Positions 15,124 to 23,204 of a stretch of DNA of 28,630 nt are shown here, piece after piece. This stretch comes from Alangreenwoodia sp964438605 (GTDB lineage Bacteria > Bacillota > Clostridia > Peptostreptococcales > Anaerovoracaceae). Numbering within the stretch: position 1 is the stretch's first letter; every line of letters begins with the position of its first letter. Where the stretch lies: NCBI GenBank assembly GCA_964438605.1, contig CAYTKT010000026.1:1-28630 (forward strand). The letters run 5' to 3'. The translations under genes and the position numbers were made by a program. The notes under the pieces were generated by a model. It saw only the letters and a program-made list of their open reading frames with translations. It was not told where the DNA came from and did not search any database.

Positions 15124-16401
15124 CTATAATCGCCGGAACACGCTGAAATAAAAGCCGTCCGGGCCATTTTGCTCCGGCAGCAGCTGACTCTGTTTTTCAA
15201 GCAAAAAATGATTGTTTTTTTTCAAAAAATTTTCGGTTACATCGCCGTTTTCGATGTCGCTGACGGTACACGTACTGTAAACCAGTCTGCCGCCCGGCTT
15301 CACGTAACGCGCCGAGGTTTCAAGAATTTCTGCCTGAAGCCGTGCCAGTGCTTTCATATCCGCCCGCATCATTCTCAGCTTGATCTCCGGCCTGCGGCGT
15401 ATCACACCGAGGCCGGAACAGGGCGCATCGACGATGACGCAGTCACCCATCCCTTCAAATTCCGGACGAAAGACACGTCCGTCATTTCTGACCGTCTCAA
15501 CGATGGTGATGCCGAGACGTCTTGCCGTGCGTTCGATCAGTTCCAGCTTGTGATGATATATATCGCAGGCAATGACGCGGCCGCTGTTTTTCATTTGCTC
15601 CGCAGCCGCCATCGTCTTTCCGCCCGGCGCCGCGCAAATATCAATTACAGTTTCTCCGGGCTGCAGCGCCAGTGCGCTGACCATCATCATTGAGCTGACA
15701 TCCTGAACAGAAAACAGTCCCTCGCGCTCCGCACCCGACGAAATCACCCCGCTTCCGCCCACACGCAGCGCTTTTCCATCCATAATCACCTCCGCTGAAA
15801 ATCCTTCCGATCTCAAGCGTCTCGACAGCGATTCTGCATCCGTTTTCAGTCTGTTGACACGTACCGTCAGCGGCGGCACACTATTGGATACCACTAACAG
15901 GCGCTCCGCCTCCTTTGCACCGAACATACGCAGCCAGTTATCTGCAATATCTTCCGTACAAGAATACCTGACAGACATCCACTTTTTCAAATCCGTCTCA
16001 CGGGACGGCAATTCCACCTGTGCGGCCAATCTCTGGTATGAGCGGAGTACCCCGTTAATAAAACCCTCAAGTCCGCGGCAGACTTTTTTCGCAATGCGCA
16101 CCGACTCATCGATTGCCGCGTAATCCGGTACGCTTCCCATAAATTCCATCTGATAAGCTCCCATGCGCAGCAACACGAGCGCCTGAGGCCTGACCTTTTT
16201 CAGTTCCGATTTTACGAATTTCGACAGTTTATAATCGAGATAAATCTGATTTTCTACGACTCCATAAACGAGATTCCGCACAAAAGCCTCGTCCTGCGGC
16301 CTGAACCGCCTCACCGCCTCATTCAGCGCAATATTCGAATACGCTCCGTTCGCCTCCATGCTCAAAAGCACCTCATAAACAGTTCTTCTGTTCTTGTCCA
16401 T
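15124..16401 (-). CDS. rsmB: 16S rRNA m5C967 methyltransferase RsmB
   Basis: The 425-residue length is normal. An N-terminal NusB-like RNA-binding domain (about 1-140, YEVLLSMEANGAYSNIALNEAV and FVRNLVYGVVEN) is followed by a Rossmann methyltransferase. Motif I and neighbours read VIDICAAPGGKT, motif IV is VDAPCSGLGVIRR, and the second catalytic Cys lies in LVYSTCTVSDIEN. It methylates a cytosine in 16S rRNA helix 31 using S-adenosylmethionine. The ribosome binding site before the ATG is weak (GGAAT). The upstream gap is filled by 78-bp repeats. In related genomes rlmN usually follows; here the NlpC/P60 gene does. Confidence 0.96.
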   Translation of the reverse strand: MDKNRRTVYEVLLSMEANGAYSNIALNEAVRRFRPQDEAFVRNLVYGVVENQIYLDYKLSKFVKSELKKVRPQALVLLRMGAYQMEFMGSVPDYAAIDESVRIAKKVCRGLEGFINGVLRSYQRLAAQVELPSRETDLKKWMSVRYSCTEDIADNWLRMFGAKEAERLLVVSNSVPPLTVRVNRLKTDAESLSRRLRSEGFSAEVIMDGKALRVGGSGVISSGAEREGLFSVQDVSSMMMVSALALQPGETVIDICAAPGGKTMAAAEQMKNSGRVIACDIYHHKLELIERTARRLGITIVETVRNDGRVFRPEFEGMGDCVIVDAPCSGLGVIRRRPEIKLRMMRADMKALARLQAEILETSARYVKPGGRLVYSTCTVSDIENGDVTENFLKKNNHFLLEKQSQLLPEQNGPDGFYFSVFRRL

Positions 16402-16454
16402 TTTTTATTCCATTCTGAATTTCCGCACAAACACGTACATTCCGCGCCGCTCTG

Positions 16455-16698
16455 TTTTTAGCGCCTGCTACCTCACGATTTTTCGGTTTCCAACGCTTTT
16501 CTGTCCTATCCGGCGCAGCCGCACCGCTGCGCTTTTTATGCCTGTTACTCCGAAATTTCCGGTCTGCCAACGTTCCCCTGCTCCACTCGACACGATTTGT
16601 ATTCCTGTACTTTTTATGCTTGTTTCTCTGTAATTCTTCCGGTTTTTCGACGCTTTCCCGCTCCTGCTTTCAGGTACAAGTTCCTTTCACACTGTACT
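16455..16698. repeat. Tandem 78-bp degenerate repeats filling the gap upstream of rsmB
   Basis: Units start with TTTTTA at 16455, 16533 and 16611, giving two periods of exactly 78 bases. A fourth T run with partial similarity begins at 16698. Units two and three share TTTTTATGC, TGTT, CTC, a TTCCGGT core, CGACG/CAACG with TTCCC, GCTCC, and end in CTGTAC. The 348-base gap 16402-16749 holds no other feature I can support; a Lys/Arg-rich minus frame across it (16373-16570) has no ribosome binding site. Confidence 0.75.
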
Positions 16699-16749
16699 TT
16701 TTCCATATTTTTATTTTTTCCCGCCATTTTCCGATTTTCAGTCAGATTT

Positions 16750-17325
16750 TCAATAAAAATCTCCATGTATATCATCTATATCATCCCGCAGAATCCCGTA
16801 AGTCAGCACATCCGAAAAAGTTCCGTCCCGATTTTTAAAAGCACCGCGCAGTCGCCCCTCATACCTGACGCCGATATTCTTCAACAGTCGGGCCGCCGCC
16901 TCATTTTTCTCGTGATGAGACGCTGAAATCCGATAGAACCCAACTTCTTCAAACAGAAAGCAAATTATCGTCCAGAGCGCTTCCGAAGCGTATCCGTTAC
17001 TCCAATACGGACTTCCGATACTGCATCCCACCTCGCAGGATTCCGTATCATCCCTGATATGAAACGCATCCACCGAACCGATAATTTCACCGTTTCTTTC
17101 CACAGCCCATTCATAATAGGTCAGCGGATTCCTTGCGTAGTTGATCAGATGCAGTTCCAAAAGCGCCCGCGCCACATCTACATTCTGGTACGTCTCCCAG
17201 GACGTATATTTCGTCACGAGCGGATCGCTAAGAAAATTCCGATACATCTGATATTCGTCTCCTCTCCGGAATGGACGCAGAATCAGTCTTTCCGTAAAAA
17301 TGAACTGCGTACCCAAATGGTTCAT
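16750..17325 (-). CDS. GNAT acetyltransferase, RimJ/RimL type
   Basis: The product has 191 residues. The N-terminus has the RimJ/RimL pattern FTERLILRPFRRGDE, and the acetyl-CoA segment is CSIGSPYWSNGYASEAL, a variant of the Q/R-x-x-G-x-G/A loop. KNIGVRYEGRLRGAFKNRDGTFSDVLTYGIL at the C-terminus is typical of the group. Relatives acetylate N-terminal amines of ribosomal proteins or small amines, but the substrate here is unknown. GGAGTGAG lies about ten bases before the start. It is probably not cotranscribed with rsmB, given the 348-base repeat gap between them. Confidence 0.9.
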   Translation of the reverse strand: MNHLGTQFIFTERLILRPFRRGDEYQMYRNFLSDPLVTKYTSWETYQNVDVARALLELHLINYARNPLTYYEWAVERNGEIIGSVDAFHIRDDTESCEVGCSIGSPYWSNGYASEALWTIICFLFEEVGFYRISASHHEKNEAAARLLKNIGVRYEGRLRGAFKNRDGTFSDVLTYGILRDDIDDIHGDFY

Positions 17326-17520
17326 TTATATTCTCACTCCTTTTTCCGGATTTCGTTCCTTTTCGTTTTCGGACAGGTTCCCCGCCATGTTCCGGCCTTT
17401 TCAAAGATGCCTAATATCGCTTACAATTTTTTCCACAGCTTCCTTTCGAGCACTCCAGCTTTTACAAAAACGAATACGACTGCGTTTTTCGTCAGCCCGC
17501 CCGTCATACTCGTAAACACA

Positions 17521-17709
17521 CTAAACACACTTTTTCGCCAGTCTTGGCGCGTCGGTATCCTTCAAAATTGCAAACGACTGATTTATAAAATTTTCAATAA
17601 GAGGAAAAATTTCTTTTCCCTCAAAAGCCCGTTTAATCCGCATCATCAGCTTGTCCGTCTTTTTCGTAATTTCAAAATAAAAGCCGCCCAATCTGACGCT
17701 TGATCTCAT
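17521..17709 (-). CDS. Small hypothetical protein, 62 residues
   Basis: A frame of 62 codons starts at ATG with a textbook GGAGG six bases upstream (GGAGGCCGCAAATG). The sequence is mixed charged and hydrophobic (FYFEITKKTDKLMMRIK, then IFPLIENFINQSFAIL), and looks more protein-like than the Arg-rich frames in other gaps. I do not recognise it. A strong terminator lies about 60 bases upstream, so it would need its own promoter; I see only a weak TATACG. The frame just upstream reads DLWCEEAANEIKR in another phase, so this could instead be the end of a frameshifted gene. Confidence 0.35.
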   Translation of the reverse strand: MRSSVRLGGFYFEITKKTDKLMMRIKRAFEGKEIFPLIENFINQSFAILKDTDAPRLAKKCV

Positions 17710-17771
17710 TTGCGGCCTCCTCACACCAAAGATCTAATCCCGTATATCCGCCATAACTCTCGTCGTTCGTC

Positions 17772-17804
17772 TGAAAAAGCGCATCCGGCACCGCCGGATG
17801 CGCT
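17772..17804 (-). terminator. Very strong rho-independent terminator
   Basis: AGCGCATCCGGC (17778-17789) and GCCGGATGCGCT (17793-17804) are perfectly complementary over 12 bp with a 3-base loop. On the minus strand TTTTC follows directly. It ends minus-strand transcription coming from the thioesterase side. Confidence 0.85.
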
Positions 17805-18039
17805 CCCCCGCTGTCATCATTATCAAACCGAATCAATACTTCCTGTTCTCCCGTCTTTTTCTCCGGCGCCAATTAACATTTCTCATGCCCGGACCTCGGC
17901 GCCATCGTCTCCGTTCACATTACCACGCTCCGCCAATTTTCGGTGCCGGCATGAGCCGCTGGCACCGTCTGTCTCCGAACGCACGACATCGCTCCATTAT
18001 GTTTACTTCCAGAGCCGTTTGTCTTACACATAAATAGAC
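17805..18039. other. Non-coding stretch between two terminators
   Basis: This is part of a 387-base region (17710-18096) without a supported gene. It contains a hairpin CGGTGCC...GGCACCG (17941-17967) with an inner GGC/GCC extension and no T run on the minus strand. A frame crossing the upstream terminator (17672-17872) is not credible as a gene. Lying between two terminators, the segment could carry a small RNA, but I see no promoter that proves it. Confidence 0.4.
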
Positions 18040-18068
18040 CGGGCAGCCCATCTCTTGCGGGCCACCCG
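18040..18068 (-). terminator. Hairpin after the thioesterase gene
   Basis: On the minus strand CGGGTGGCCC pairs with GGGCTGCCCG (two wobble pairs, 9-nt loop), followed by a weak GTCTATTTA tail. It lies 29 bases after the stop codon. Confidence 0.6.
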
Positions 18069-18096
18069 ATACCTCTAAAAACCAGCGCTGCGCCGG

Positions 18097-18504
18097 TTAC
18101 TCCGTCAAGTTTTTATAAAGTTCAGGATATCTGTCCTGCAAAACGAAAGATTTGGAATTTTCATCGCAGAATACCTGCTTTGTCAGTCCCGTAGAAATCA
18201 CATGGTTCGTATCGAGATTTTCAATCTCATATTCCAGCGTAACAACCTTACCCTTAACTTCTTGGACCTTTGCCGTAATCTTCAGAGGATCGTCAAAAAC
18301 GGCGCCCTCCTTATATTCACAATGGCAGACAACCAGCGGCAAAAGAACGCCGCCCTCCTCCCACTTTTCCATCTTAAATCCGGCTTCCCGGAAAAGCTTC
18401 GTCCTTGCCAGATCAAACCATTTAATATAATTTGTATGATACACCGCTCTCATTCCGTCAAGATCTGCAAAAGACACCCTTAATTCAACCGATGCTGTTC
18501 TCAT
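18097..18504 (-). CDS. Acyl-CoA thioesterase, 4-hydroxybenzoyl-CoA thioesterase (hotdog) family
   Basis: The product is a 135-residue hotdog fold. The family start is ELRVSFADLDGMRAVYHTNYIKWFDLARTKLF, where the Asp (D-L-D/D-x-D-x-x-x-x-V-Y/F-H-x-x-Y motif) is the catalytic acid of the YbgC/4HBT group; the usual Asp-Gly-Met spacing is kept. The rest (FDDPLKITAKVQEVKGKVVTLEYEI) is the standard central strand region. It hydrolyses an acyl-CoA or acyl carrier thioester, substrate unknown. The start is put at the ATG at 18504, ten bases after AAGGAGG; the ATG at 18528 lies upstream of and runs into that site. It ends in a hairpin. Confidence 0.9.
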   Translation of the reverse strand: MRTASVELRVSFADLDGMRAVYHTNYIKWFDLARTKLFREAGFKMEKWEEGGVLLPLVVCHCEYKEGAVFDDPLKITAKVQEVKGKVVTLEYEIENLDTNHVISTGLTKQVFCDENSKSFVLQDRYPELYKNLTE

Positions 18505-18653
18505 AGCAGAATAACCTCCTTCATCCATTTCGTCAGGCGTCCATTATGATTATCCGGCCTGCCAAAAATAAGTTTGCACATGAATTTGCTGCGTTTACAG
18601 ATATACATATTATACCATGGCTATTGCAGCCCGGACATCCGTCTTTTGTCTTT

Positions 18654-19349
18654 TTATTCATCATTTCTTCGCAGCAGCAGAAGCCTTATCAACTGCGCCA
18701 CCGCCATGGCGGCAGCCGCTACATAAGTCAACGCCGCTGCGTTCAGCATCTTTCTCGCAAAACGATGCTCATCACTGCCCTGAGACAAAATTCCCAGCGA
18801 ATCAAGCTGCACCATGGCACGGCTACTCGCATTCAGTTCCACCGGCAGCGTAACCAGTTGAAACAAAACGGCCACCGCATAGAGAATAACAGCAATGTCG
18901 AAAATCGTCGAACCTGCGACCGACCCGATCAACAGCCCGATCAGCGCCATCGGCCATGCCAAATTTGATGCAATATTCACCGCCGGCACGAGACTGTTGC
19001 GCACCGTCAACGCACTGTAATCAGACGCGTGCTGAATCGCATGACCGATCTCGTGAGCCGCTACGCTGACTGAAGCAATCGAACGCCCGTTATAAACTCC
19101 ATCGGATAGCCGTACCACCTGAGACTTCGGATCATAATGATCCGTCAGCTGCCCTCTGACCCGTTCAATCTTAACATCATTCAGCCCGTTTGCATCGAGA
19201 ATTCTGCGCGCCGTTTCATAGCCCGTAATTCCTCTGCTGTTACTCATCTGAGAGAATTTTGAATAAGAGCTCTTCACTTTAAACTGCGCAAAAAACGATA
19301 AAATCATAGCCGGTATCAATAAATAAATTGTATAATCAAAATAAAACAT
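18654..19349 (-). CDS. yugP: Membrane zinc metallopeptidase, YugP family
   Basis: The product has 231 residues. An N-terminal membrane helix (FDYTIYLLIPAMILSFFAQF) is followed by a soluble part with the HEIGHAIQH zinc motif near residue 98, two or three central membrane helices (WPMALIGLLIGSVAGSTIF, IAVILYAVAVLFQLV), PVELNASSRA with the third ligand Glu region, and a C-terminal helix. The family is widely found between fmt and rsmB in Bacillota, as here; its substrate is not established. AAGGTGATG lies just upstream of the start. The 120 bases to fmt show nothing special. Confidence 0.93.
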   Translation of the reverse strand: MFYFDYTIYLLIPAMILSFFAQFKVKSSYSKFSQMSNSRGITGYETARRILDANGLNDVKIERVRGQLTDHYDPKSQVVRLSDGVYNGRSIASVSVAAHEIGHAIQHASDYSALTVRNSLVPAVNIASNLAWPMALIGLLIGSVAGSTIFDIAVILYAVAVLFQLVTLPVELNASSRAMVQLDSLGILSQGSDEHRFARKMLNAAALTYVAAAAMAVAQLIRLLLLRRNDE

Positions 19350-19470
19350 CTTTTCATCACCTTATAAGACCTGTTAAATTATTCCCGCACTCCCGAAAGA
19401 TTTATAAAACGCAGACATCCCGTGCTTCCTGATCAGCATACGTTTTACCGCATCAGACGCCGCCGAAGAA

Positions 19471-20412
19471 TCATCTGAGTACCGTTCCTTTGTCAATCCT
19501 GTTGCCTTTCAGATAGTCAGCCGCTGACATTACACGTTTTCCCGGCATCTGAAGCCGCGTAATCAGCAAAATACCTTCGCCGCAGGCAACGCGGATTCCC
19601 GCATCGTCAGCTCCGAGGACAGTTCCCGGTGCCTCTGAAGAATTTTCTTCGATCACGCGAGCCGACTTAATCTTCATGGAAATATCGCCATACTGCGCCG
19701 TAACCCCCGGCCAGGAGCCCATGCCGCGGACAAGCCTCTCAAGGTATGATGCGCTGCCTGTAAAGTCAGCTCTGCCTTCTTCCTTTGTCAGCATCGGCGC
19801 ATAGCAGGCCAGCGAATCGTCCTGTTTTTGCGGCTCAATCTGACCCGATGCAATCTTCGGCAGATATTCAACCAAAAGATCAGCTCCCATTCTTGAAAGC
19901 TCATCGCGTAACTCGTCGGCGTCCTTCTTTCCGATTTCGGTCGAAACCTGCGCAATCATATCCCCGGTGTCAAGTCCTTCTTCCATATACATCAGCGTCA
20001 CACCCGTCCGGCTGTCGCCTTCAATGATACTGCGCTGAATCGGCGCTGCCCCTCGGAAACGGGGCAACAATGACGCATGAATATTGACGCACCCAAGCCG
20101 TGGAATATCGAGCAGTTCCTTCGGCAGTATTTTTCCATATGCCGCTACAACGATCAGATCAGGAGCCTTCTGACGAAGTATGCCGAAAAACTCCTCATTA
20201 TTTTTTATCTTTTCCGGCTGTACCACCTCTATTCCATATTTCAAAGCCGCTTCCTTAACGGGCGTCGGCTGTACTTTCCTGCCCCGATCCCGCGCTTTAT
20301 CCGGCTGCGTCACTGCAAGAACAACATTCCAGCCGCCTTTTGCCATGGCCTCAAGCGGCATCACCGCAAATTCCGGTGTCCCCATATATACGATCTTCAA
20401 ATTTTCTGTCAT
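19471..20412 (-). CDS. fmt: Methionyl-tRNA formyltransferase
   Basis: The 313-residue enzyme is of normal length. The N-terminal formyltransferase domain has YMGTPEFAV, VVAAYGKILPKELLD, the catalytic Asn-x-His in CVNIHASLLPRFRGAAPIQ, and MYMEEGLDTGDMI with the second catalytic Asp. The C-terminal OB-like domain binds the initiator tRNA. It formylates Met-tRNAfMet with 10-formyl-tetrahydrofolate. The ATG overlaps the def stop by four bases (ATGA) and uses GAGGAGGAAG inside def, so the two are translationally coupled, as expected for enzymes that add and remove the formyl group. Confidence 0.98.
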   Translation of the reverse strand: MTENLKIVYMGTPEFAVMPLEAMAKGGWNVVLAVTQPDKARDRGRKVQPTPVKEAALKYGIEVVQPEKIKNNEEFFGILRQKAPDLIVVAAYGKILPKELLDIPRLGCVNIHASLLPRFRGAAPIQRSIIEGDSRTGVTLMYMEEGLDTGDMIAQVSTEIGKKDADELRDELSRMGADLLVEYLPKIASGQIEPQKQDDSLACYAPMLTKEEGRADFTGSASYLERLVRGMGSWPGVTAQYGDISMKIKSARVIEENSSEAPGTVLGADDAGIRVACGEGILLITRLQMPGKRVMSAADYLKGNRIDKGTVLR

Positions 20413-20873
20413 TCTTCCTCCTCACTGCTCCAAACTCTTTTCGCTTTATCAGTATAAAGGATCCCGTCCAGATGGTCAAGTTCGTGGCAAAACGCCCGGG
20501 CGAGCAGTTCCGTTCCCTCAAGGATCACTTCCTCGCCCTGACGATTCAGCGCCTTGATCTTTACGTAATTCGGCCTGTCCACCTCGCCCACCAGGCCGGG
20601 AATACTCAGACAACCTTCGTCGCCTTCCTGCAGTCCGTCCGTTTCCACAATCTCTGGATTTATCATCTCAATGAGTCCTTCGCCGATATCGACTACGACA
20701 AGCCGTCTCAGAATCCCCACCTGAGGCGCCGCCAGCCCCACGCCGCCGGAATCATACAGCGTTTCCGCCATATCGTCAAGAATCCCGCAGATCCGCTCCG
20801 TAATTTCACTCACCGGCCTGCATTTCTTTCGTAGAATATCGTCGCCTTTTTTTACTATATTCCTCAACGCCAT
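20409..20873 (-). CDS. def: Peptide deformylase
   Basis: The product has 154 residues with the three deformylase motifs: GVGLAAPQVG, EGCLSIPG (metal-ligand Cys) and CHELDHLDG (HExxH). It removes N-formyl groups from nascent proteins using Fe2+. The start at 20873 is chosen because GGAGGAAAAGG immediately precedes it and the family begins at ALRNIVKKGDDILRK; the frame is open for another 13 codons upstream. It is coupled to fmt by a 4-base overlap. Confidence 0.97.
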   Translation of the reverse strand: MALRNIVKKGDDILRKKCRPVSEITERICGILDDMAETLYDSGGVGLAAPQVGILRRLVVVDIGEGLIEMINPEIVETDGLQEGDEGCLSIPGLVGEVDRPNYVKIKALNRQGEEVILEGTELLARAFCHELDHLDGILYTDKAKRVWSSEEEE

Positions 20874-20922
20874 CCTTTTCCTCCTGACCATATCCAAACT
20901 ATAAAAATACACTGATTCCTAT

Positions 20923-21138
20923 TTACTGCAACATTTTCAGCTTCCTGTCCAGCCAGCAAATTAAAGAAACTGTCCGGCAGACTATCACACGCATCCCGGC
21001 CGCACAACAGCGGTTTTTCCATTCCGACCAATTCCCGAAAAAGATCATCCGAAGAAACCTTGCATCGCTTTGCTGATTCGTTCTGCCGATTCGTTCTGCA
21101 AACCGGTTCAGGTCTGCAAACAACAATGGCCGATTCAT
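20923..21138 (-). CDS. Possible 71-residue ORF overlapping the priA stop
   Basis: The start ATG overlaps the priA stop codon (TAATG), an arrangement often used for coupled translation, and the frame fills most of the 264-base gap before def. No strong ribosome binding site precedes it. The product is rich in Arg, Trp and Cys and unlike any family I know. It may be chance. Apart from it, the gap holds no visible feature. Confidence 0.2.
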   Translation of the reverse strand: MNRPLLFADLNRFAERIGRTNQQSDARFLRMIFFGNWSEWKNRCCAAGMRVIVCRTVSLICWLDRKLKMLQ

Positions 21139-23153
21139 TACGTAAAGCTGTATGGATCCACTTCCACCAGCATTGTTGCCTTCGCGCCCCTGTCTGTCCT
21201 GCGCTTTTTTATTTCTGATATTATTTTAAGGTATTTCATCGTTTTTTCCAACGGGCTTTTTATCATAAAATGATACCTGTAATTCTCATTCATCCTGCTC
21301 AGATATGCCGGCTGCGGGGAAAACAGTTCGCCCTTACCCGCAAGAGCGGACCCTTTCAGTGCGAGATAAACCTCCTGCGCTTCGCGCTGAACATGTGCCT
21401 CATCTTTATCATAAAAAACGAGCCTGATAATATTCACAAAAGGCGGATAATTAGTGACAGCCCGCAGACGGATTTCCGTTTCATAAAATGTCTCATAATC
21501 TCCAGCGGCCGCCGATTTGATTGCGTTTTCCTGCGGCGCATACGTCTGAATCACCACATCCCCGGCTTCCTCTCCACGCCCGGCGCGCCCCGCCGCCTGC
21601 GTGATCAGCTGAAACGTCCGCTCTGAAGAACGATAATCCGGAATATTCAGCGTAATATCCGCAGCAATAATCCCGACGACACCCACATTTCTAAAGTCAA
21701 GTCCTTTTGCGACCAGCTGCGTTCCTACTAAAATATCAGCCTTTCCACGACGGAACAAATTCAGAATCCGTTCTGCCTCACCTTTGCGTTTCACAGTATC
21801 CAGATCGAGACGTACCACCGATCTTTCCGGAAAAGCGGCCTGTGCCATCTCCTCCACCTTCTCCGTCCCAATGCCGAAATGGCGCAAATACTGACTGCCG
21901 CAGGAGGGACACGTCTCAGGAACCTTAACCTGCCGGCCGCAGTAATGGCACTCCGCCATACCACTTGATTTATGAAATGTCAATGAAATTCCGCACGTTT
22001 CACATTTCAGCACATAACCGCAGGAACGGCAGGAAATAAACGACGAGTAGCCCCTCCTGTTCAGGAAAAAAATCACCTGCCTGCCTCTGGAAAGCGCCTT
22101 TTCCGACTTTTCACAGAGAACACGGCTGAAAATGCTCCTATTCCCGTTCCGCAGTTCCTGCCGCATATCGGCGACTTCAATCCGGGGCAGCGGCGTCTTA
22201 TTATATCTGAGCGTCATTTTAATCTCCCGGTACCAGCCGCTCTCCGCTCTGTACTTTGAAACGACAGACGGCGTCGCCGTCCCTAAAACGACGACTGCGG
22301 AAGACAGAATCCCCCGCATCACAGCCGTATCTACCGCGTCATACTTCGGCGTCATATCCGATTTATAGGCTGCTTCATGCTCCTCATCCACGATAATTGC
22401 GCCGATATTTTCAAATGGCGCAAACACCCCAAGACGCGCCCCGATCAGAATTCTGGCTCCGCCATTTCTGACGCGCATCCACTGATCATACCTCTGGCCT
22501 TTCGTAAGCCTGCTGTGAAGCACTGCAATTTTTTCCGGACCAAACCGACTCATAAACCGCTCAATTGTCTGCGGTGTCAATGAAATTTCAGGAACCAGCA
22601 TAATCACATTTTTTCCCTGCTCAAGAGCAGCCTGAGCCGTCCGCAGAAACACCTCCGTCTTGCCACTGCTGGTCACACCATTGAGCAAAAACGTCTGGTG
22701 CTGTCCTTTCATTATATATGGAATGATCTGGCCTACTGCGCTTTTCTGCTCCTCAGTCAGTTCCGGCGCTTCCGTGCGTTCACACGAAAAATCGGCATAA
22801 GGATCCTTCCGCTTGCCCCGTGGCGCTTTGCCGGGCGGAACCATACATTTTACAGCGTCGATATACCGGCAGAGATACATTTTTCGCATCCACACGCACA
22901 GTTTGACCAGATCCTTTGGCAGCGAAATCTCCTCATCCACGCCGGCGACATCCTTAATCCGCGACACCTCCATGCCCGGATCCGCGCCTTCCTCCGAAAC
23001 AGCAAACACATATGCGTCCTTCAGTCGGTTTCCCTTCCCGAAAGGCACCAGCACCTTGGAACCCACGTCCACATTATCAAACCCGCAGGAATAAGTATAA
23101 AAAGTATCTGTATGATCGCTGGCGTTATCGATCACAACCTTGACATACCTCAA
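21138..23153 (-). CDS. priA: Primosomal replication restart helicase PriA
   Basis: The product is about 671 residues. The N-terminal 3'-DNA-binding domain starts MRYVKVVIDNASDHTDTFYTY. The helicase core has Walker A GVTSSGKTE, DEEH, GTATPSVVS, and motifs V/VI GTQLVAKGLDF and QAAGRAGRG. Between the lobes are four Cys-x-x-Cys pairs (CRSC, CETC, CHYC, CPSC) for two zinc ions. It reloads the replicative helicase at stalled forks. The start is taken at TTG 23153, nine bases after GGAGGAG; the TTG at 23162 directly abuts that site and is unlikely. It heads the def-fmt-rsmB-stp-prkC-rsgA-rpe cluster. Confidence 0.97.
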   Translation of the reverse strand: MRYVKVVIDNASDHTDTFYTYSCGFDNVDVGSKVLVPFGKGNRLKDAYVFAVSEEGADPGMEVSRIKDVAGVDEEISLPKDLVKLCVWMRKMYLCRYIDAVKCMVPPGKAPRGKRKDPYADFSCERTEAPELTEEQKSAVGQIIPYIMKGQHQTFLLNGVTSSGKTEVFLRTAQAALEQGKNVIMLVPEISLTPQTIERFMSRFGPEKIAVLHSRLTKGQRYDQWMRVRNGGARILIGARLGVFAPFENIGAIIVDEEHEAAYKSDMTPKYDAVDTAVMRGILSSAVVVLGTATPSVVSKYRAESGWYREIKMTLRYNKTPLPRIEVADMRQELRNGNRSIFSRVLCEKSEKALSRGRQVIFFLNRRGYSSFISCRSCGYVLKCETCGISLTFHKSSGMAECHYCGRQVKVPETCPSCGSQYLRHFGIGTEKVEEMAQAAFPERSVVRLDLDTVKRKGEAERILNLFRRGKADILVGTQLVAKGLDFRNVGVVGIIAADITLNIPDYRSSERTFQLITQAAGRAGRGEEAGDVVIQTYAPQENAIKSAAAGDYETFYETEIRLRAVTNYPPFVNIIRLVFYDKDEAHVQREAQEVYLALKGSALAGKGELFSPQPAYLSRMNENYRYHFMIKSPLEKTMKYLKIISEIKKRRTDRGAKATMLVEVDPYSFT

Positions 23154-23204
23154 ATAAACCAACTCCTCCGATATATATAAAATAGTCTGATTATTTTTAC
23201 ATCT

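Noticed and set aside
16373..16570. 65-codon Lys/Arg-rich minus frame overlapping the rsmB start
   Set aside because: It is a product of the 78-bp repeats, overlaps rsmB and lacks a ribosome binding site; neighbouring repeat units contain stops in the same phase.
16455..16698. CRISPR array
   Set aside because: The units are degenerate along their whole 78-bp length with no constant repeat alternating with unique spacers, and no cas genes are nearby.
17672..17872. 66-codon minus frame ending in EEAANEIKRQIGRLLF
   Set aside because: It starts at a TTG without a ribosome binding site and runs through a perfect 12-bp terminator, so it is unlikely to be a gene.
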